Below are positions 42,266-52,191 of a stretch of 64,000 bases of DNA, piece after piece; the stretch's first letter is position 1, and every line of letters starts with the position of its first letter. The notes under the pieces were generated by a model that saw nothing but the letters and a program-made list of their open reading frames with translations, was not told the DNA's origin and did not search any database. Source of the DNA: Metabacillus bambusae (GTDB lineage Bacteria > Bacillota > Bacilli > Bacillales > Bacillaceae); the NCBI RefSeq assembly GCF_017497975.1, contig NZ_JAGDEL010000002.1, forward strand, positions 248,001 through 312,000. The letters are read 5' to 3'. The position numbers and the translations under genes are program-made.

Positions 42266-43771
42266 TTATCTACCTGTTTCAAACCGCTCTACAAATGCAG
42301 CCAGTGTTCTTGCCATTACCCCTGTTGCACCTTCTGGACCAAGATCACTATCTTTTGAGGTAGTAGCTGTACCAGCAATATCTAAATGTACCCATGGCGT
42401 ACTTTCCGCAAACTCTCCTATAAAGGTTCCTGCCATGATGGCATGACCTTCACGACCAGGTGAATTATTTAAGTCCGCCATTTTGCTATTTCGAACGCGC
42501 TTTTTGTCTTTTTCAGTAATTGGTAGGCGCCATATTGGCTCCTTACATTCATGTGATGCTTGTAGCACTTGTTCAAACAATTCTTCATTATTTGTCATTG
42601 CACCTGTTGTCTCAGTCCCTAATGCTATGATCACTCCACCTGTGAGAGTTGCAATGTCAACTAAATAATTAGCCCCATGATGCTTGGCATATGTAATTCC
42701 ATCTGCAAGGGCTAAACGACCTTCTGCATCTGTATTTAATACTTCAATCGTTTTTCCACTTAATGATACGATGACATCATCTGGTTTAAATGCTCCACCA
42801 CTAATCATATTGTCTGTTGAAGGAATAACAGCTACAACATTTTGCTCTGGCTTAATTTCTCCAATGATCTCCATTGCCCCTAATACTGCTGCAGCTCCAC
42901 CCATATCGGTTTTCATGCCGACAATGCCATCCTTCGGTTTAATTGAATAACCGCCTGTATCATAAGTAATTCCTTTACCGACTAAGCCGATGACGTCCGT
43001 CCACTCTTCTTTTCCTTGATATTTTAAAACAATCATCTTTGGGGGTTCTTCAGACCCTTTATTCACGGCAAGTAATGCTCCCATTCCAAGCCGCTCCATT
43101 TCTTCCTTCTCTAGAATTTCAACTTCAAACTGATACTTTTTCGCTAACTCTATTGAGTATTCAGCAAGTTCTGTTGCTGTTAATAAATTCGGCGGCATAT
43201 TTGTTAAAGTTCTTGCACTATTTGTCCCCATACCAAACGCATAGCCAACCTCTAATCCTGATTTAATCTCATCCATCTCTTCTGTATTTGCTACAACATG
43301 AATCTTTTCAATGTTCTTTTCAGGCTCATTCGCTTTCTGTTTATAATCGATTATTTTGTATGTAGATAATGCAAATGCCTCTGCTAGTGCATGTGCAGAC
43401 TCACTTTGATCCAAATAATCTGTAACGAACGTGTCTAACGCAATTGTGACATCCTGGATTTTCGCCTCCTGAATCGCTTTAAACAAGGTTCCAAATACTT
43501 CTCTTATTGAATCAAATTTTATTTCCTTTTCTTTTCCTAATCCAACAAAATAAATACGCTTTATCGCTAGCCTTCCGAGGGTATGTACTTTAGTAATCAA
43601 CTTTCGCTTTGTAGATAGGTCCCCAGCTTTCATTAATTCAGTGATTTGCCCATCCAATTGGTTATCTAAATCAGCAGCAAGTCCTGATAGTTTACTGTTT
43701 TGTTGATATAATCCAATCACAAGAGTTTCATGCTTTTCATTTAGTTCTAATTGATTATGTACCTTAAACAA
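42266..43771 (-). CDS. pepA: Leucyl aminopeptidase (M17)
   Basis: A 501-residue M17 aminopeptidase. The N-terminal domain (1-170) is variable; the catalytic domain has [28 protein letters not shown] and the signature [10 protein letters not shown], giving the two-metal site (Lys, Asp, Asp, Glu). Called yuiE in B. subtilis. TTG at 43771 lies 8 nt after GGAGG; the longer ATG start contains that site. Cytosolic peptide turnover. Confidence 0.93.
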   Translation of the reverse strand: MFKVHNQLELNEKHETLVIGLYQQNSKLSGLAADLDNQLDGQITELMKAGDLSTKRKLITKVHTLGRLAIKRIYFVGLGKEKEIKFDSIREVFGTLFKAIQEAKIQDVTIALDTFVTDYLDQSESAHALAEAFALSTYKIIDYKQKANEPEKNIEKIHVVANTEEMDEIKSGLEVGYAFGMGTNSARTLTNMPPNLLTATELAEYSIELAKKYQFEVEILEKEEMERLGMGALLAVNKGSEEPPKMIVLKYQGKEEWTDVIGLVGKGITYDTGGYSIKPKDGIVGMKTDMGGAAAVLGAMEIIGEIKPEQNVVAVIPSTDNMISGGAFKPDDVIVSLSGKTIEVLNTDAEGRLALADGITYAKHHGANYLVDIATLTGGVIIALGTETTGAMTNNEELFEQVLQASHECKEPIWRLPITEKDKKRVRNSKMADLNNSPGREGHAIMAGTFIGEFAESTPWVHLDIAGTATTSKDSDLGPEGATGVMARTLAAFVERFETGR

Positions 43772-43836
43772 TAACAACACCTCCATTTTTAGTGAAAAGA
43801 CAAATAATGATGTCTGAGAACATTACCAAGATGTGC

Positions 43837-43842
43837 TATAAT
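43837..43842 (+). promoter_or_regulatory. Extended -10 candidate upstream of yuiD
   Basis: TGCTATAAT contains a consensus -10 with upstream TG. It lies 178 nt before yuiD, leaving a long leader, and no good -35 is present. Confidence 0.35.
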
Positions 43843-44019
43843 GAAGAAAATCTTTTTCACACTTTCATTTTAGCAGCTTTTATACCACTGAATACAAAGA
43901 GCTTCGTCATTAACTTAAGGTAAAGATAATGAATACATATTGATTGTATCAGAACAAAACAGCTTTTAAAATGGAAGCGCAAACTTGAGCATTCTCATCA
44001 ATGAGAGGGGTAGTCACTT

Positions 44020-44502
44020 TTGGAATTATTTTATAATTTCCCTTTACTTTCATCATTAGCAGCAATCTTCTTTGCACAATTTGTAAAAGTACCTATTCAA
44101 TTTATCGCTACAAAAAAATGGGATTGGTCCCTTGTGACAAGCACAGGTGGGATGCCTAGCTCTCATTCAGCAGCAGTTACTGCCCTTTCGACAGGGGTAG
44201 CACTTGATCATGGACTTGACTCATCAATCTTTGCTATTTCAGCTGTTTTCGCTATTATTACGATGTTTGATGCAACAGGGGTAAGAAGACATGCTGGAGA
44301 ACAAGCAACTGTTTTAAATCAGCTTGTACTTGATTTTAATAGATTTGTTGAAGAAGCAAAGGTTTGGCCGCAACAAGCTGAAAAAGAGAAACAAAAGAAG
44401 CTAAAGGAACTCCTTGGGCACCAGCCAATTGAAGTTTTCTTCGGTGGATTAACAGGCATTGTTTTGTCACTTTGCTTATACTTCATTTTTATGGTGGCTT
44501 AA
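44020..44502 (+). CDS. yuiD: YuiD, DUF212 (PAP2-related) membrane protein
   Basis: A 160-residue membrane protein with about four helices. GGMPSSHSAAVTALS and FDATGVRRHAGEQATVLN correspond to phosphatase-type motifs of the divergent PAP2 (DUF212) family. The substrate is unknown. It starts with TTG at 44020, 8 nt after GAGAGGGGT. Followed by the cobalamin-binding-type gene 36 nt later. Confidence 0.88.
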   Translation: MELFYNFPLLSSLAAIFFAQFVKVPIQFIATKKWDWSLVTSTGGMPSSHSAAVTALSTGVALDHGLDSSIFAISAVFAIITMFDATGVRRHAGEQATVLNQLVLDFNRFVEEAKVWPQQAEKEKQKKLKELLGHQPIEVFFGGLTGIVLSLCLYFIFMVA

Positions 44503-44538
44503 ATTACATAATTCCGTTTTGCCAGTAGGAGGGTCTAA

Positions 44539-45354
44539 ATGAAACTAATTTCAATTTGTCCAAGCAACACAGAGCTAGCTGTTTATCTCGGTTTAAAAGA
44601 TAACCTCGTAGCATTAGATGATTTTTCTGATTGGCCAGAAGAGCTTTGTCAGCTTCCAAGATTAGGACCTGACCTTTCAATAAATATGGATCTTCTCGAG
44701 ACTTATAAACCAGACTTAGTACTAGCGTCCCTAAGTGTTCCTGGTATGGAGAAAAACGTTGAAGCATTAAAGAATCGAAATATTCCTCATATTGTGTTTG
44801 ATCCACAAACATTCCAAGATATCGCAGAAAATCTTCAAACATTAGGAGATATCATTGGCAAAAGGAAAGAAACGACACTTGCAATTGAAACATTTAACAA
44901 CACTCTTGAGACATATCGAAACATAGCTGCTACGATCCACCAACCTAAAACAGTCTACTTTGAATGGTGGCCAAACCCTATTTTCACTCCAGGAAAAATC
45001 AACTGGCTAACAGAATTAAGTCAGTTAGCAGGGGCTAGAAATATTTTTGATGATGTTCAACTTGCTAGTGTGCAAACAACATGGGAGGATGTTGTCTCTA
45101 GAAATCCTGAGCATATCTGCTTATCATGGGTTGGGGTAAAGCAATCTAGAATGAAGCGTGAGCATGTATTGAAGAGAAAAGACGCATCTGACTTACAAGC
45201 TGTACAAAATGGTCAGATTCATTTACTTGAAGAATCATTATTCTGTAGACCCTCTCCTCGTTTGCTTGTTGGTTTACAAAAACTCTCATACTTATTACAT
45301 CCAGATTATTTCCCTGCCTCTCACCCAATAGAAAGTAATAAAACAAAAAGCTAG
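44539..45354 (+). CDS. BtuF-type cobalamin-binding protein without signal peptide
   Basis: A 271-residue periplasmic-binding-protein fold of the BtuF/FecB type: ICPSNTELAVYLGL, LGPDLSINMDLLETYKPDLVLAS and VFDPQTFQDIAENL in the N-lobe, WWPNPIFTPGKINWLTELSQLAGARNI in the C-lobe. It starts directly with MKLISICPSNTE and has no signal peptide or lipobox, so it is predicted cytosolic, unlike true uptake components. Annotated in related genomes as cobalamin-binding protein; ligand unproven. GTAGGAGGG lies 6 nt before the ATG. The stop is within the terminator stem. Confidence 0.85.
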   Translation: MKLISICPSNTELAVYLGLKDNLVALDDFSDWPEELCQLPRLGPDLSINMDLLETYKPDLVLASLSVPGMEKNVEALKNRNIPHIVFDPQTFQDIAENLQTLGDIIGKRKETTLAIETFNNTLETYRNIAATIHQPKTVYFEWWPNPIFTPGKINWLTELSQLAGARNIFDDVQLASVQTTWEDVVSRNPEHICLSWVGVKQSRMKREHVLKRKDASDLQAVQNGQIHLLEESLFCRPSPRLLVGLQKLSYLLHPDYFPASHPIESNKTKS

Positions 45355-45380
45355 TATCGCTTACTAGCTTTTTGTTTTAT
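45338..45380. terminator. Bidirectional terminator
   Basis: AAAACAAAAAGCTAGTA pairs with TACTAGCTTTTTGTTTT around a 5-6 nt loop, between the cobalamin-binding-type gene and convergent yuiC. Confidence 0.92.
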
Positions 45381-46089
45381 TTTTTATATATTTTTGCCTG
45401 AAAACTTGCATTGATTCCTCTTCATTCAAACTCTCTAATTGTTCTTCCGTTAATTTACCTTCGCCCATTTTCACAACATATACATCTAATTGCTTCTTCC
45501 CCCAATTATTGTATACATCTGTTACAGTATCATAATAGAGATCTAATCTATTACCTTTTATTGCACCGCCTATATCTGCAACGACCCCATACCCATATCC
45601 AGGAATAAAAAGAATAGTTCCAATCGGAAACACACTAGTATCTGCAGCAACAGTTGAGTATAAATCACGTTTTACTTTTACACCTGAATATGTAATCCCG
45701 TAACTCGGATGGTTAGGATATTTACCAGTAGATTCAACACCTGCTGTATAACCTGTTGCGATAACTTTTTTCGTAGGATACTGAGACCAATCAAATGCCT
45801 CTTCAAGTGATACATCGTGAATTGTTTCAACACTTGAGGAAACCTGTGTTTCAATAGTTGGTTCATTATTCATTGATTTAAACGTTAACCCTAAAAATCT
45901 AAAGGTATCATCATCCTCATTTGCATTCCCACGATCGAGGCTTTCACTTGAACTTGAAGAATTATGATTGTACCAGTTCTTTACGTCTTCTGCCTCTACA
46001 CCTGATATCGCTTCAAACGTTGTTGTTAATGCCCCTAAAAATAATAAGGTCATAAACATCCTTTTACTAACTCTCTTTATACTTATCAT
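45364..46089 (-). CDS. yuiC: YuiC, 3D-domain (MltA-like) cell-wall protein
   Basis: A 241-residue secreted or anchored protein: N-terminal basic and hydrophobic segment (1-25), a linker, then a 3D domain from about 105 with [29 protein letters not shown] (the Asp triad). B. subtilis YuiC is a stationary-phase muralytic transglycosylase of the Sps/MltA type. The ATG at 46089 follows GAGAGGAGTGAGCAGG. The tail [16 protein letters not shown] is charged. Confidence 0.9.
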   Translation of the reverse strand: MISIKRVSKRMFMTLLFLGALTTTFEAISGVEAEDVKNWYNHNSSSSSESLDRGNANEDDDTFRFLGLTFKSMNNEPTIETQVSSSVETIHDVSLEEAFDWSQYPTKKVIATGYTAGVESTGKYPNHPSYGITYSGVKVKRDLYSTVAADTSVFPIGTILFIPGYGYGVVADIGGAIKGNRLDLYYDTVTDVYNNWGKKQLDVYVVKMGEGKLTEEQLESLNEEESMQVFRQKYIKNKTKS

Positions 46090-46236
46090 TTATTTCCTGC
46101 TCACTCCTCTCACAAATCTATTCGTTCCCACTTTGGAGAGAGAATATTCACAAACAGGAAATATACATATATTAACAGTTTAAAAGCATCCACTAAATAA
46201 CTTAATAAACCCTTACGGATAAAAGGAGGAATTTGT

Positions 46237-46302
46237 ATGTACGTTTTTATCAAGAGAACAAAAAAAGCCTGGCACCCTAAAAGTGTCAGACTTTTCGTAT
46301 AA
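46237..46302 (+). CDS. Possible 21-residue basic peptide
   Basis: ATG at 46237 is 7 nt after a perfect AAAGGAGGA. It would read MYVFIKRTKKAWHPKSVRLF-V. It overlaps the yuiB terminator hairpin on the opposite strand, so it may be chance. Confidence 0.25.
   Translation: MYVFIKRTKKAWHPKSVRLFV
46262..46300 (-). terminator. Terminator of yuiB
   Basis: AAAAGTCTGACAC and GTGCCAGGCTTTT pair with a mismatch and G-U pairs around 7 nt, followed by TTTG on the minus strand. Confidence 0.75.
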
Positions 46303-46318
46303 GGATAAAAAGATTCGC

Positions 46319-46639
46319 CTAAAACATTTGGTAGCCTCTTTTTCGGAGCATTTTAATAACAACTCCAGAAAGAATCGCTCCAAACAGGCCACTAGCTAAA
46401 ACAAGTATATCTGCAAGCGCTAAAGAAACAATTTTATTGCCCAAAGCAGCAAAGGATTCACTAGGGCTTTGAAAATATTCGATAAACCTAACATTATCTA
46501 TAATAAAAATACAAACAATAGGATACACAATCGCCATGATCCAAGACATTCGTAAAAGCATATTTAATAAAAATCCAATTCCGAAAAATAAAACTAAAAA
46601 TAAAAGCATTGAAATTAATAAAACAGGTAAGCTTAACAC
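46319..46639 (-). CDS. yuiB: YuiB-like membrane protein
   Basis: A 106-residue membrane protein with three helices and a basic tail (KMLRKRGYQMF). Length and place between yuiC and yuiA match B. subtilis YuiB. Function unknown. GTG at 46639 lies 5 nt after GGAGGTGA; the ATG of the longer frame contains that site. Confidence 0.82.
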   Translation of the reverse strand: MLSLPVLLISMLLFLVLFFGIGFLLNMLLRMSWIMAIVYPIVCIFIIDNVRFIEYFQSPSESFAALGNKIVSLALADILVLASGLFGAILSGVVIKMLRKRGYQMF

Positions 46640-46714
46640 GCCTATCACCTCCATTACACCTATTTTAGTGTACTGAACTAACGATAGACAGTCAATCCCA
46701 ACTCAGTGAACGTT

Positions 46715-46840
46715 TTATGACTTCTTCCCAGTTCCCTCACAGCTATTACAAGTTTCAGATCCACCTAATAGTAACTGAAAATAGCCTTTTCCAGAGCAAT
46801 AAGGACATTCTTTTGTCTCAACTTCAGTTGTTGTATTCAT
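46715..46840 (-). CDS. yuiA: YuiA-like small zinc-finger protein
   Basis: A 41-residue protein, MNTTTEVETKECPYCSGKGY then FQLLLGGSETCNSCEGTGKK-S. Two CxxCxGxG motifs (CPYCSGKG and CNSCEGTG) form the zinc ribbon seen in DnaJ. The same motif pair and position define YuiA. AAAGGAGAG lies 7 nt before the ATG. Too short for long-ORF calling. Confidence 0.87.
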   Translation of the reverse strand: MNTTTEVETKECPYCSGKGYFQLLLGGSETCNSCEGTGKKS

Positions 46841-46992
46841 AAATGTCTCTCCTTTAGTCATTTAATAGTTCATATTAATATATCAATTATTCTGACAATT
46901 TAAAAGGGAGATAACCTTACATTATTATTCATGTAAGCGAATACATTTAGGTATTTCTTTAATTATCTAGTTTTTTCGCATAATTAAGAAAA

Positions 46993-47478
46993 TTATAAAA
47001 ATAACGTGTAAGCACGGTAGCCAAAATGATCGCCAGGATTATAGTGATCATATTTTTTCAGCTCTGTTTCAAAGGATGCTTTAGCAAAATTCATAAGCAA
47101 CAAGGAGGAATCTGGATCATGAAGTAGTATTTGCGGATTGATAAATGCTGCTTCCTCGAGCTCATCTGTTTGAACGGTAATAGCATTTGTTGTGGCTCTA
47201 AGGGTAAAAATGATCATGTTATCACTAATCACATCTTTAATTACTCCAGAACGAATGCCAATAACCCCTTCAACATTACTAATTATTCCTGTTTCTTCTT
47301 GAATTTCTCTAATAACCGCCTCATCTATCGTTTCTCCTTGTTCAACAAAGCCTGCTGGAAAAGACCACTTTCCTTTTAATCCACCATATTTTTTCTTTAC
47401 AACCAGCCATTCATTTTGTTCATTCCGAACAATACCGGATACAGCTAACCACACATTTCCACGCTTTGACTGTGACAT
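46993..47478 (-). CDS. Nudix hydrolase
   Basis: A 161-residue Nudix protein. The box GFVEQGETIDEAVIREIQEETGI (residues about 42-64) has all metal-binding acids (REIQEE). Substrate cannot be told; the C-terminal half (HDPDSSLLLMNFAKASFE) is not diagnostic. GGGGGAATGATGAC precedes the ATG. It is not in the B. subtilis order between yuiA and yumB. Confidence 0.87.
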   Translation of the reverse strand: MSQSKRGNVWLAVSGIVRNEQNEWLVVKKKYGGLKGKWSFPAGFVEQGETIDEAVIREIQEETGIISNVEGVIGIRSGVIKDVISDNMIIFTLRATTNAITVQTDELEEAAFINPQILLHDPDSSLLLMNFAKASFETELKKYDHYNPGDHFGYRAYTLFL

Positions 47479-47502
47479 GTCATCATTCCCCCTTAGTTAC
47501 CA

Positions 47503-47545
47503 TGTGAAAAAAGACAAAAGCAGTTAGCTCTTGTCTCTTTTTCAT
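47503..47545 (-). terminator. Terminator of yumB
   Basis: AGACAAGAGC and GCTTTTGTCT pair around TAACT and are followed by TTTTTC on the minus strand. Confidence 0.82.
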
Positions 47546-47562
47546 TATAATACCGTTTTATA

Positions 47563-48777
47563 TTATAGTAAGTTAAATTTACCTTTTTTCAATACTAATG
47601 AAGGTCCACCAACCATTAATAATGCACGGTTATCAATTACTTTTTTCATGAATGATGCTTTCGTTCCTACTAATTTTTTACCAAATACTACTCCAACTGC
47701 ATCATTTTCGCCTAAAGATGCAACAGATCCTTTAATATCTGGTGTAAATGTAGCCATTTCACCACGCTCACGAATTGCAACTGCTAAGTTTTTAGCACAA
47801 ACTTCTCCTTGTTGCATCGCAATTTGTGCTGTTGGTGGGTAAGGGCGATTAATTTCTTCGTTAATAATTAATGCGCAATCTCCAATGATGAATACATCCT
47901 CATGTCCTGGAGCACGTAAGTAACCATCAACTTTTACACGTCCACGCATGTTTTCAAAACCAGCTTCTTCAACAACACTGTTTCCGCGAACACCAGCAGC
48001 CCATACAACAGTTTCAGCTTTAATTGTTTCCATTTGATCATCTTTCGCAACAATGATACCGCCTTCGATACACTCTTTAATAGCTGTACCGATTCTAAAT
48101 TCTACACCTTTTTTCTGTAAATGATTTACTGCATAATCAACTAACTCAGGATCAAATCCTGGTAATGCTGTTGGTGCAGCTTCAACACAGATAATGCGTA
48201 CCTTTTTGAAATCAATATCATACTCTTTACAAAGCTCAGGTACTCTGTTACCTAATTCACCTAAGAATTCGATACCTGTGAATCCAGCTCCACCTACTAC
48301 AATTGTTAAGCGTTCGTCTTTTTTCTCTGCTTCCATATTATAAGTAGCAAATTGATATTCAATATGCTCACGTAATTGACGTGCAGAATCAATGCTTGTG
48401 ATACCAAATGCAAATTCCTTCAATCCTTGGATACCAAATGTTTCAGGGTGTGCACCTAAAGAAATAACTAAATAGTCATATTCAACTTCGCCATTTTCTA
48501 AAACGACCTTTTTAGCTTCTTTATCAATTGAAACAACTGTGTCCTTCACGAATTTCACACGGTTGTTATCAATGATATCTTTGATTTGATAACGAGCACG
48601 ATCATGGTGTAAAGTACCTGCTGATGCTTCATGTAACCATGTTGTTTCATAGTGATAATCATTTTTATTCACTAATGTAATTTCTGCTTCGTCTACACCT
48701 ATTTGCTTTTGTAAACGAGTTACTGTAATTAATCCACCATACCCTGCACCTAATACGACAACTCTTGGCTTTCTCAC
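47563..48777 (-). CDS. yumB: YumB, type II NADH dehydrogenase
   Basis: A 404-residue single-subunit NADH:quinone oxidoreductase. FAD motif [16 protein letters not shown] at the N-terminus, [22 protein letters not shown] motif [17 protein letters not shown] near 165 and the second FAD segment [10 protein letters not shown] near 295; [11 protein letters not shown] precedes a C-terminal membrane-binding segment. It donates electrons to menaquinone without pumping. GTG at 48777 gives [15 protein letters not shown], as in B. subtilis YumB, 9 nt after AAAGGTGG. Confidence 0.92.
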   Translation of the reverse strand: MRKPRVVVLGAGYGGLITVTRLQKQIGVDEAEITLVNKNDYHYETTWLHEASAGTLHHDRARYQIKDIIDNNRVKFVKDTVVSIDKEAKKVVLENGEVEYDYLVISLGAHPETFGIQGLKEFAFGITSIDSARQLREHIEYQFATYNMEAEKKDERLTIVVGGAGFTGIEFLGELGNRVPELCKEYDIDFKKVRIICVEAAPTALPGFDPELVDYAVNHLQKKGVEFRIGTAIKECIEGGIIVAKDDQMETIKAETVVWAAGVRGNSVVEEAGFENMRGRVKVDGYLRAPGHEDVFIIGDCALIINEEINRPYPPTAQIAMQQGEVCAKNLAVAIRERGEMATFTPDIKGSVASLGENDAVGVVFGKKLVGTKASFMKKVIDNRALLMVGGPSLVLKKGKFNLL

Positions 48778-48786
48778 CGAATACAT

Positions 48787-49230
48787 CCACCTTTTCTTTA
48801 AAATTGTTGTAAAAAATCGAATTATGTCTATTACTATAATCCACTGAAATACAACATTTTATTTTGATATGAAAGATAAAACTTTGTGAAATCATTCACT
48901 TACCTTCGCATAAAGAAGGTATATTTCCCTGATAATACAAATAAATATATATAATTACACCTATATTCCATATTATCTATTTAAAATTAATTTTTCAAGT
49001 AATTTTTTCTTACAAAAGAGTATTAATTTATCTGAAAATATTTTATAATCTTATTTTTTTAAGGCAAATACTATTTAAAGCACATAAATATAACAACATT
49101 CTCCAAAAAAAGAACCGAACTTTGTCATATGATATTTAGAACAAGCAAGTAAAAGTAAATGAAATAGTCAATTCACTTATGGTAAGATTTCTACATAGGT
49201 ATTGTATAGTCTTAAAGAGGAGGATGACAT
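48787..49230. other. AT-rich divergent promoter region between yumB and yumC
   Basis: About 440 nt. A small stem ACCTTC...GAAGGT (48902-48921) is present; the rest is AT-rich with homopolymer tracts. No gene and no clear operator recognised. GAGGAGG at 49217-49223 is the yumC ribosome site. Confidence 0.45.
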
Positions 49231-50223
49231 GTGAAAGAAGATACTAAGGTTTATGATATTACCATCATCGGTGGAGGACCTGTAGGTTTATTTACTGCTT
49301 TTTACGGCGGAATGAGACAAGCAAGCGTCAAAATAATTGAAAGTCTTCCCCAACTGGGTGGTCAGCTTTCCGCATTATATCCTGAAAAATACATATATGA
49401 TGTCGCAGGCTTTCCTAAGGTGAGAGCCCAGGAGCTCGTTGATAATTTAAAAGAACAAATGGGACTATTTTCACCAACTGTTGCTCTAGAGCAAGCTGTT
49501 GAACATGTAGAGAAACAGGCTGATGGTGTATTTAAGCTAACAACAAACAACGAAATCCATTATACGAAGACAATCATCATTACTGCAGGTAATGGAGCAT
49601 TCCAACCTCGAAAGCTAGAGCTCGATACAGCTGTAAACTATGAAAACAAAAATTTACATTACTTTGTAGATGATTTAAATAAATTTGCAGGTAAACGCGT
49701 TGCACTTTGTGGTGGGGGCGACTCCGCAGTAGATTGGGCCCTTATGCTTGAACCTATTGCAAAAAGTGTTAGCCTTATTCACAGACGTGATAAATTCAGA
49801 GCTCATGAACATAGTGTAGAGTTATTAAAGAATTCTAAGGTAAATATTCTAACACCATATGTTCCAACTGAGATTATTGGTGAGGAAAACATTGAACAGC
49901 TCGTATTAGAGGAAGTAAAAGGTGATCGCAAAGTAGTGGTTGATATTGATGATTTAATTATTAACTATGGCTTTGTTTCTTCACTTGGACCTATAAAAAA
50001 TTGGGGTTTAGAAATAGAGAAAAACTCTATTATTGTTAATTCTAAAATGGAAACAAATATTGAAGGCATTTATGCGGCAGGTGACATCTGTACATATGAT
50101 GGGAAGGTTAAGCTTATTGCAAGCGGATTTGGTGAAGCTCCGACTGCAGTTAATAATGCAAAAGCATTTATGGATCCAAAAGCGCGTGTCCAGCCTTTAC
50201 ATAGTACAAGTTTGTTTAACTAA
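49231..50223 (+). CDS. yumC: YumC, ferredoxin/flavodoxin-NADP+ reductase (type 2)
   Basis: A 330-residue thioredoxin-reductase-like FNR. FAD motif [41 protein letters not shown] motif [13 protein letters not shown] near 162 and [20 protein letters not shown] near 285; the CxxC of thioredoxin reductase is absent. It reduces ferredoxin or flavodoxin and is essential in B. subtilis. GTG start at 49231, 7 nt after GAGGAGG. Confidence 0.93.
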   Translation: MKEDTKVYDITIIGGGPVGLFTAFYGGMRQASVKIIESLPQLGGQLSALYPEKYIYDVAGFPKVRAQELVDNLKEQMGLFSPTVALEQAVEHVEKQADGVFKLTTNNEIHYTKTIIITAGNGAFQPRKLELDTAVNYENKNLHYFVDDLNKFAGKRVALCGGGDSAVDWALMLEPIAKSVSLIHRRDKFRAHEHSVELLKNSKVNILTPYVPTEIIGEENIEQLVLEEVKGDRKVVVDIDDLIINYGFVSSLGPIKNWGLEIEKNSIIVNSKMETNIEGIYAAGDICTYDGKVKLIASGFGEAPTAVNNAKAFMDPKARVQPLHSTSLFN

Positions 50224-50239
50224 TTATTTTCTTTCTATA

Positions 50240-50277
50240 AAACAAAACGACTGTATTGGATCAGTCGTTTTGTTTAT
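50240..50277. terminator. Terminator of yumC
   Basis: AAAACAAAACGACTG and CAGTCGTTTTGTTT pair around TATTGGAT; T-rich tail on both strands. Confidence 0.9.
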
Positions 50278-50289
50278 TTTCTGACTTAA

Positions 50290-50493
50290 TTATTCTTGTA
50301 ATACTTCAATTGAGGAGATATGAGTAGGGTTAATCGTAATTTTTTTTGCATGATCAAGATAGATGAAACCATTATGCAGCACACTACCATTAGGATGTTC
50401 ATTGTAAAGAGTTTTTTTAAAGTCATTTACTGAATAACTATCTTCTACTACCACGTACTCTTTTCCACTATTCATGATAACTTTAATTTTCAT
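50290..50493 (-). CDS. Small protein of unknown function (YuzG-like position)
   Basis: A 67-residue protein, MKIKVIMNSGKEYVVVEDSY, mixed beta with ISSIEVLQE at the end, suggesting a small beta-barrel. GGAGAGTGAGAAG lies upstream of the ATG. B. subtilis has yuzG beside yumC but length differs, so no name is given. Confidence 0.68.
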   Translation of the reverse strand: MKIKVIMNSGKEYVVVEDSYSVNDFKKTLYNEHPNGSVLHNGFIYLDHAKKITINPTHISSIEVLQE

Positions 50494-50565
50494 TTCTTCT
50501 CACTCTCCTAATCATATCTTATCTACTTATTCTATAGGAGAAATAAAAACTCCTACCTTCATAAA

Positions 50566-50624
50566 AAAAACAGACCATCTCTAACTATGAATAGAAAAAT
50601 TCACAGCTTAAGAAAGTCTGTTTC
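50566..50624 (-). terminator. Terminator after yutM
   Basis: GAAACAGACTTTCTTAAG... returns as ...GGTCTGTTTTTTTTAT; the long interrupted stem (AAACAGAC/GTCTGTTT plus inner pairs) ends in T8 on the minus strand. Confidence 0.78.
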
Positions 50625-50669
50625 CAATACTTACTTAGGTATTTTGGCATCCATTTTTCAGTAAGTGTT

Positions 50670-51032
50670 TTAACACTCTTCAGGAGTACCTGTATTTGCC
50701 GCAGTTCTAAACGATGACCCACAACCACAATTAGCGATTGCGTTAGGATTATCGATTGTGAAGCCCCCGCCCATCATTGATTGCTTATAATCAATTTTAG
50801 TTCCATTTAATATAGGAGCATCTTCTTTTTTTACGAGGATCGTTAATCCATGTTGCTCTAAAACCTGATCCTCCTCAGTGATTTCGTGTTCAAATCCCAT
50901 TCCATAAGATAGACCACTACAGCCTCCACCTTTTACCCCTACACGAAGATAAGCATTTTCTTCTTCATGATCTTTCATCATATCTTTTATTTGATAAGCA
51001 GCAGCTTCTGTAATTATAACTACATCATTCAT
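50670..51032 (-). CDS. yutM: YutM, A-type Fe-S cluster carrier (IscA/ErpA family)
   Basis: A 120-residue HesB/IscA protein with the three cluster cysteines: GGCSGLSYGMGFE (first) and NCGCGSSFRT (second and third, C-G-C). It delivers clusters to apoproteins. AAGGAGG precedes the ATG. It is followed on the same strand by the small 67-residue gene and preceded by dapF. Confidence 0.93.
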   Translation of the reverse strand: MNDVVIITEAAAYQIKDMMKDHEEENAYLRVGVKGGGCSGLSYGMGFEHEITEEDQVLEQHGLTILVKKEDAPILNGTKIDYKQSMMGGGFTIDNPNAIANCGCGSSFRTAANTGTPEEC

Positions 51033-51089
51033 CCGTATACCTCCTTATTCAGTATGAAAGGATTATATGTTTAGTATACAACTTAGTCT

Positions 51090-51950
51090 TCACTCACTCA
51101 AATAATAGGTTCCTTCGCATATAACCTCTGCTGGGCCAGTCATTAATACAGTTCCTGCCTTCGTCCAATTTATTTGCAAATCTCCTCCAGCTAGATGAAC
51201 CGTGGTTTCTTCCCCATGATTTGTATAGTTGTTTAGAACAGATGAAACAACTGCAGCACAAGCACCTGTACCACAAGCTTGTGTTACGCCTGAACCTCTT
51301 TCCCATACTCTAAAATGAAGCTCCCTTTCTGATACCACTTGTACAAACTCTACATTTACACCTTCTTGAAAGCGTTCATCCTTCTCAACGATTGGTCCTA
51401 ATGTTGTTACAGGTGCCTGATTGATGTCATCTACATAAAAAATCACATGTGGATTTCCCATAGATACAGTTGTTACTTCATATAGTTGTCCGTCAAATTC
51501 CATTTTTTCATTAATCGTTTTTTCATTACCATTTCCAGCCATTGGGATTTGAGACTTTAATAATCGTGGTTCACCCATATCAACTGTTACTAATTTTACT
51601 TGATTATTCTTAAGCTGCACTTTTGCTTCTACAAGACCTGATAACGTCTCAATCTTAAATTCTGTATCTTTTACTAATTTATGCTCAACAGCATATTTCG
51701 CAACACATCGTAAACCGTTGCCACAATTTTTACCTTCTGAGCCATCGTTATTAAAAATTCTCATTTTCACTGCAGCTTTATCAGAAGGACAGATTAAAAT
51801 TAATCCATCAGAGCCGATTCCAGTATAAACATTTGATACTTGTTTAGCGATTTCAGGTAATTTCGCTTCTTCAAGCTGCTCCTCAAAAAGATTTACATAT
51901 ATATAATTATTACCTAGTCCGTGCATTTTTGTGAATTTAAATGAAGTCAT
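51090..51950 (-). CDS. dapF: Diaminopimelate epimerase
   Basis: A 286-residue DapF, which converts LL- to meso-diaminopimelate for lysine and peptidoglycan. The two catalytic cysteines are in [16 protein letters not shown] and [14 protein letters not shown]. The N-terminal motif [14 protein letters not shown] is intact. ATG at 51950 follows TTGGAGGATAAA; the longer frame includes that site. About 55 nt separate it from yutM. Confidence 0.95.
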   Translation of the reverse strand: MTSFKFTKMHGLGNNYIYVNLFEEQLEEAKLPEIAKQVSNVYTGIGSDGLILICPSDKAAVKMRIFNNDGSEGKNCGNGLRCVAKYAVEHKLVKDTEFKIETLSGLVEAKVQLKNNQVKLVTVDMGEPRLLKSQIPMAGNGNEKTINEKMEFDGQLYEVTTVSMGNPHVIFYVDDINQAPVTTLGPIVEKDERFQEGVNVEFVQVVSERELHFRVWERGSGVTQACGTGACAAVVSSVLNNYTNHGEETTVHLAGGDLQINWTKAGTVLMTGPAEVICEGTYYLSE

Positions 51951-51998
51951 TTTATCCTCCAAAAGATTTTGTTTTTATTAGTATAAAATGTTGGAAAT

Positions 51999-52071
51999 AT
52001 GAACACAATACAATTATCCCCCGTTTTATAGAAGTAAAAGCTTCCTGTCGTTGTAGGAGGCTTTTATTTTT
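51999..52071 (+). promoter_or_regulatory. Leader-like element with a short ORF and terminator between dapF and the DUF2225 gene
   Basis: A 10-codon frame (51999-52031, MNTIQLSPVL) is followed at 52037-52065 by a stem AAAAGCTTCCT / AGGAGGCTTTT and TATTTTTA. The hairpin points towards the DUF2225 gene and ends no other gene. It could be an attenuator or the end of a small RNA. Confidence 0.4.
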
Positions 52072-52191
52072 ATTGTTATTCCTCTTAAAATTTACAATCA
52101 AACTAGTTCTTTTTTCTTATTTTTTGGTATACTTTACTTATTAAATAAAAATATCACATCTTTTATTTTAGGTATAAAGGGGTGGGTGATC

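Noticed and set aside
42483-43266. Several plus-strand open frames of 60-90 codons opposite pepA
   Set aside because: They have no ribosome site, mirror the codon structure of pepA and are not conserved-looking proteins.
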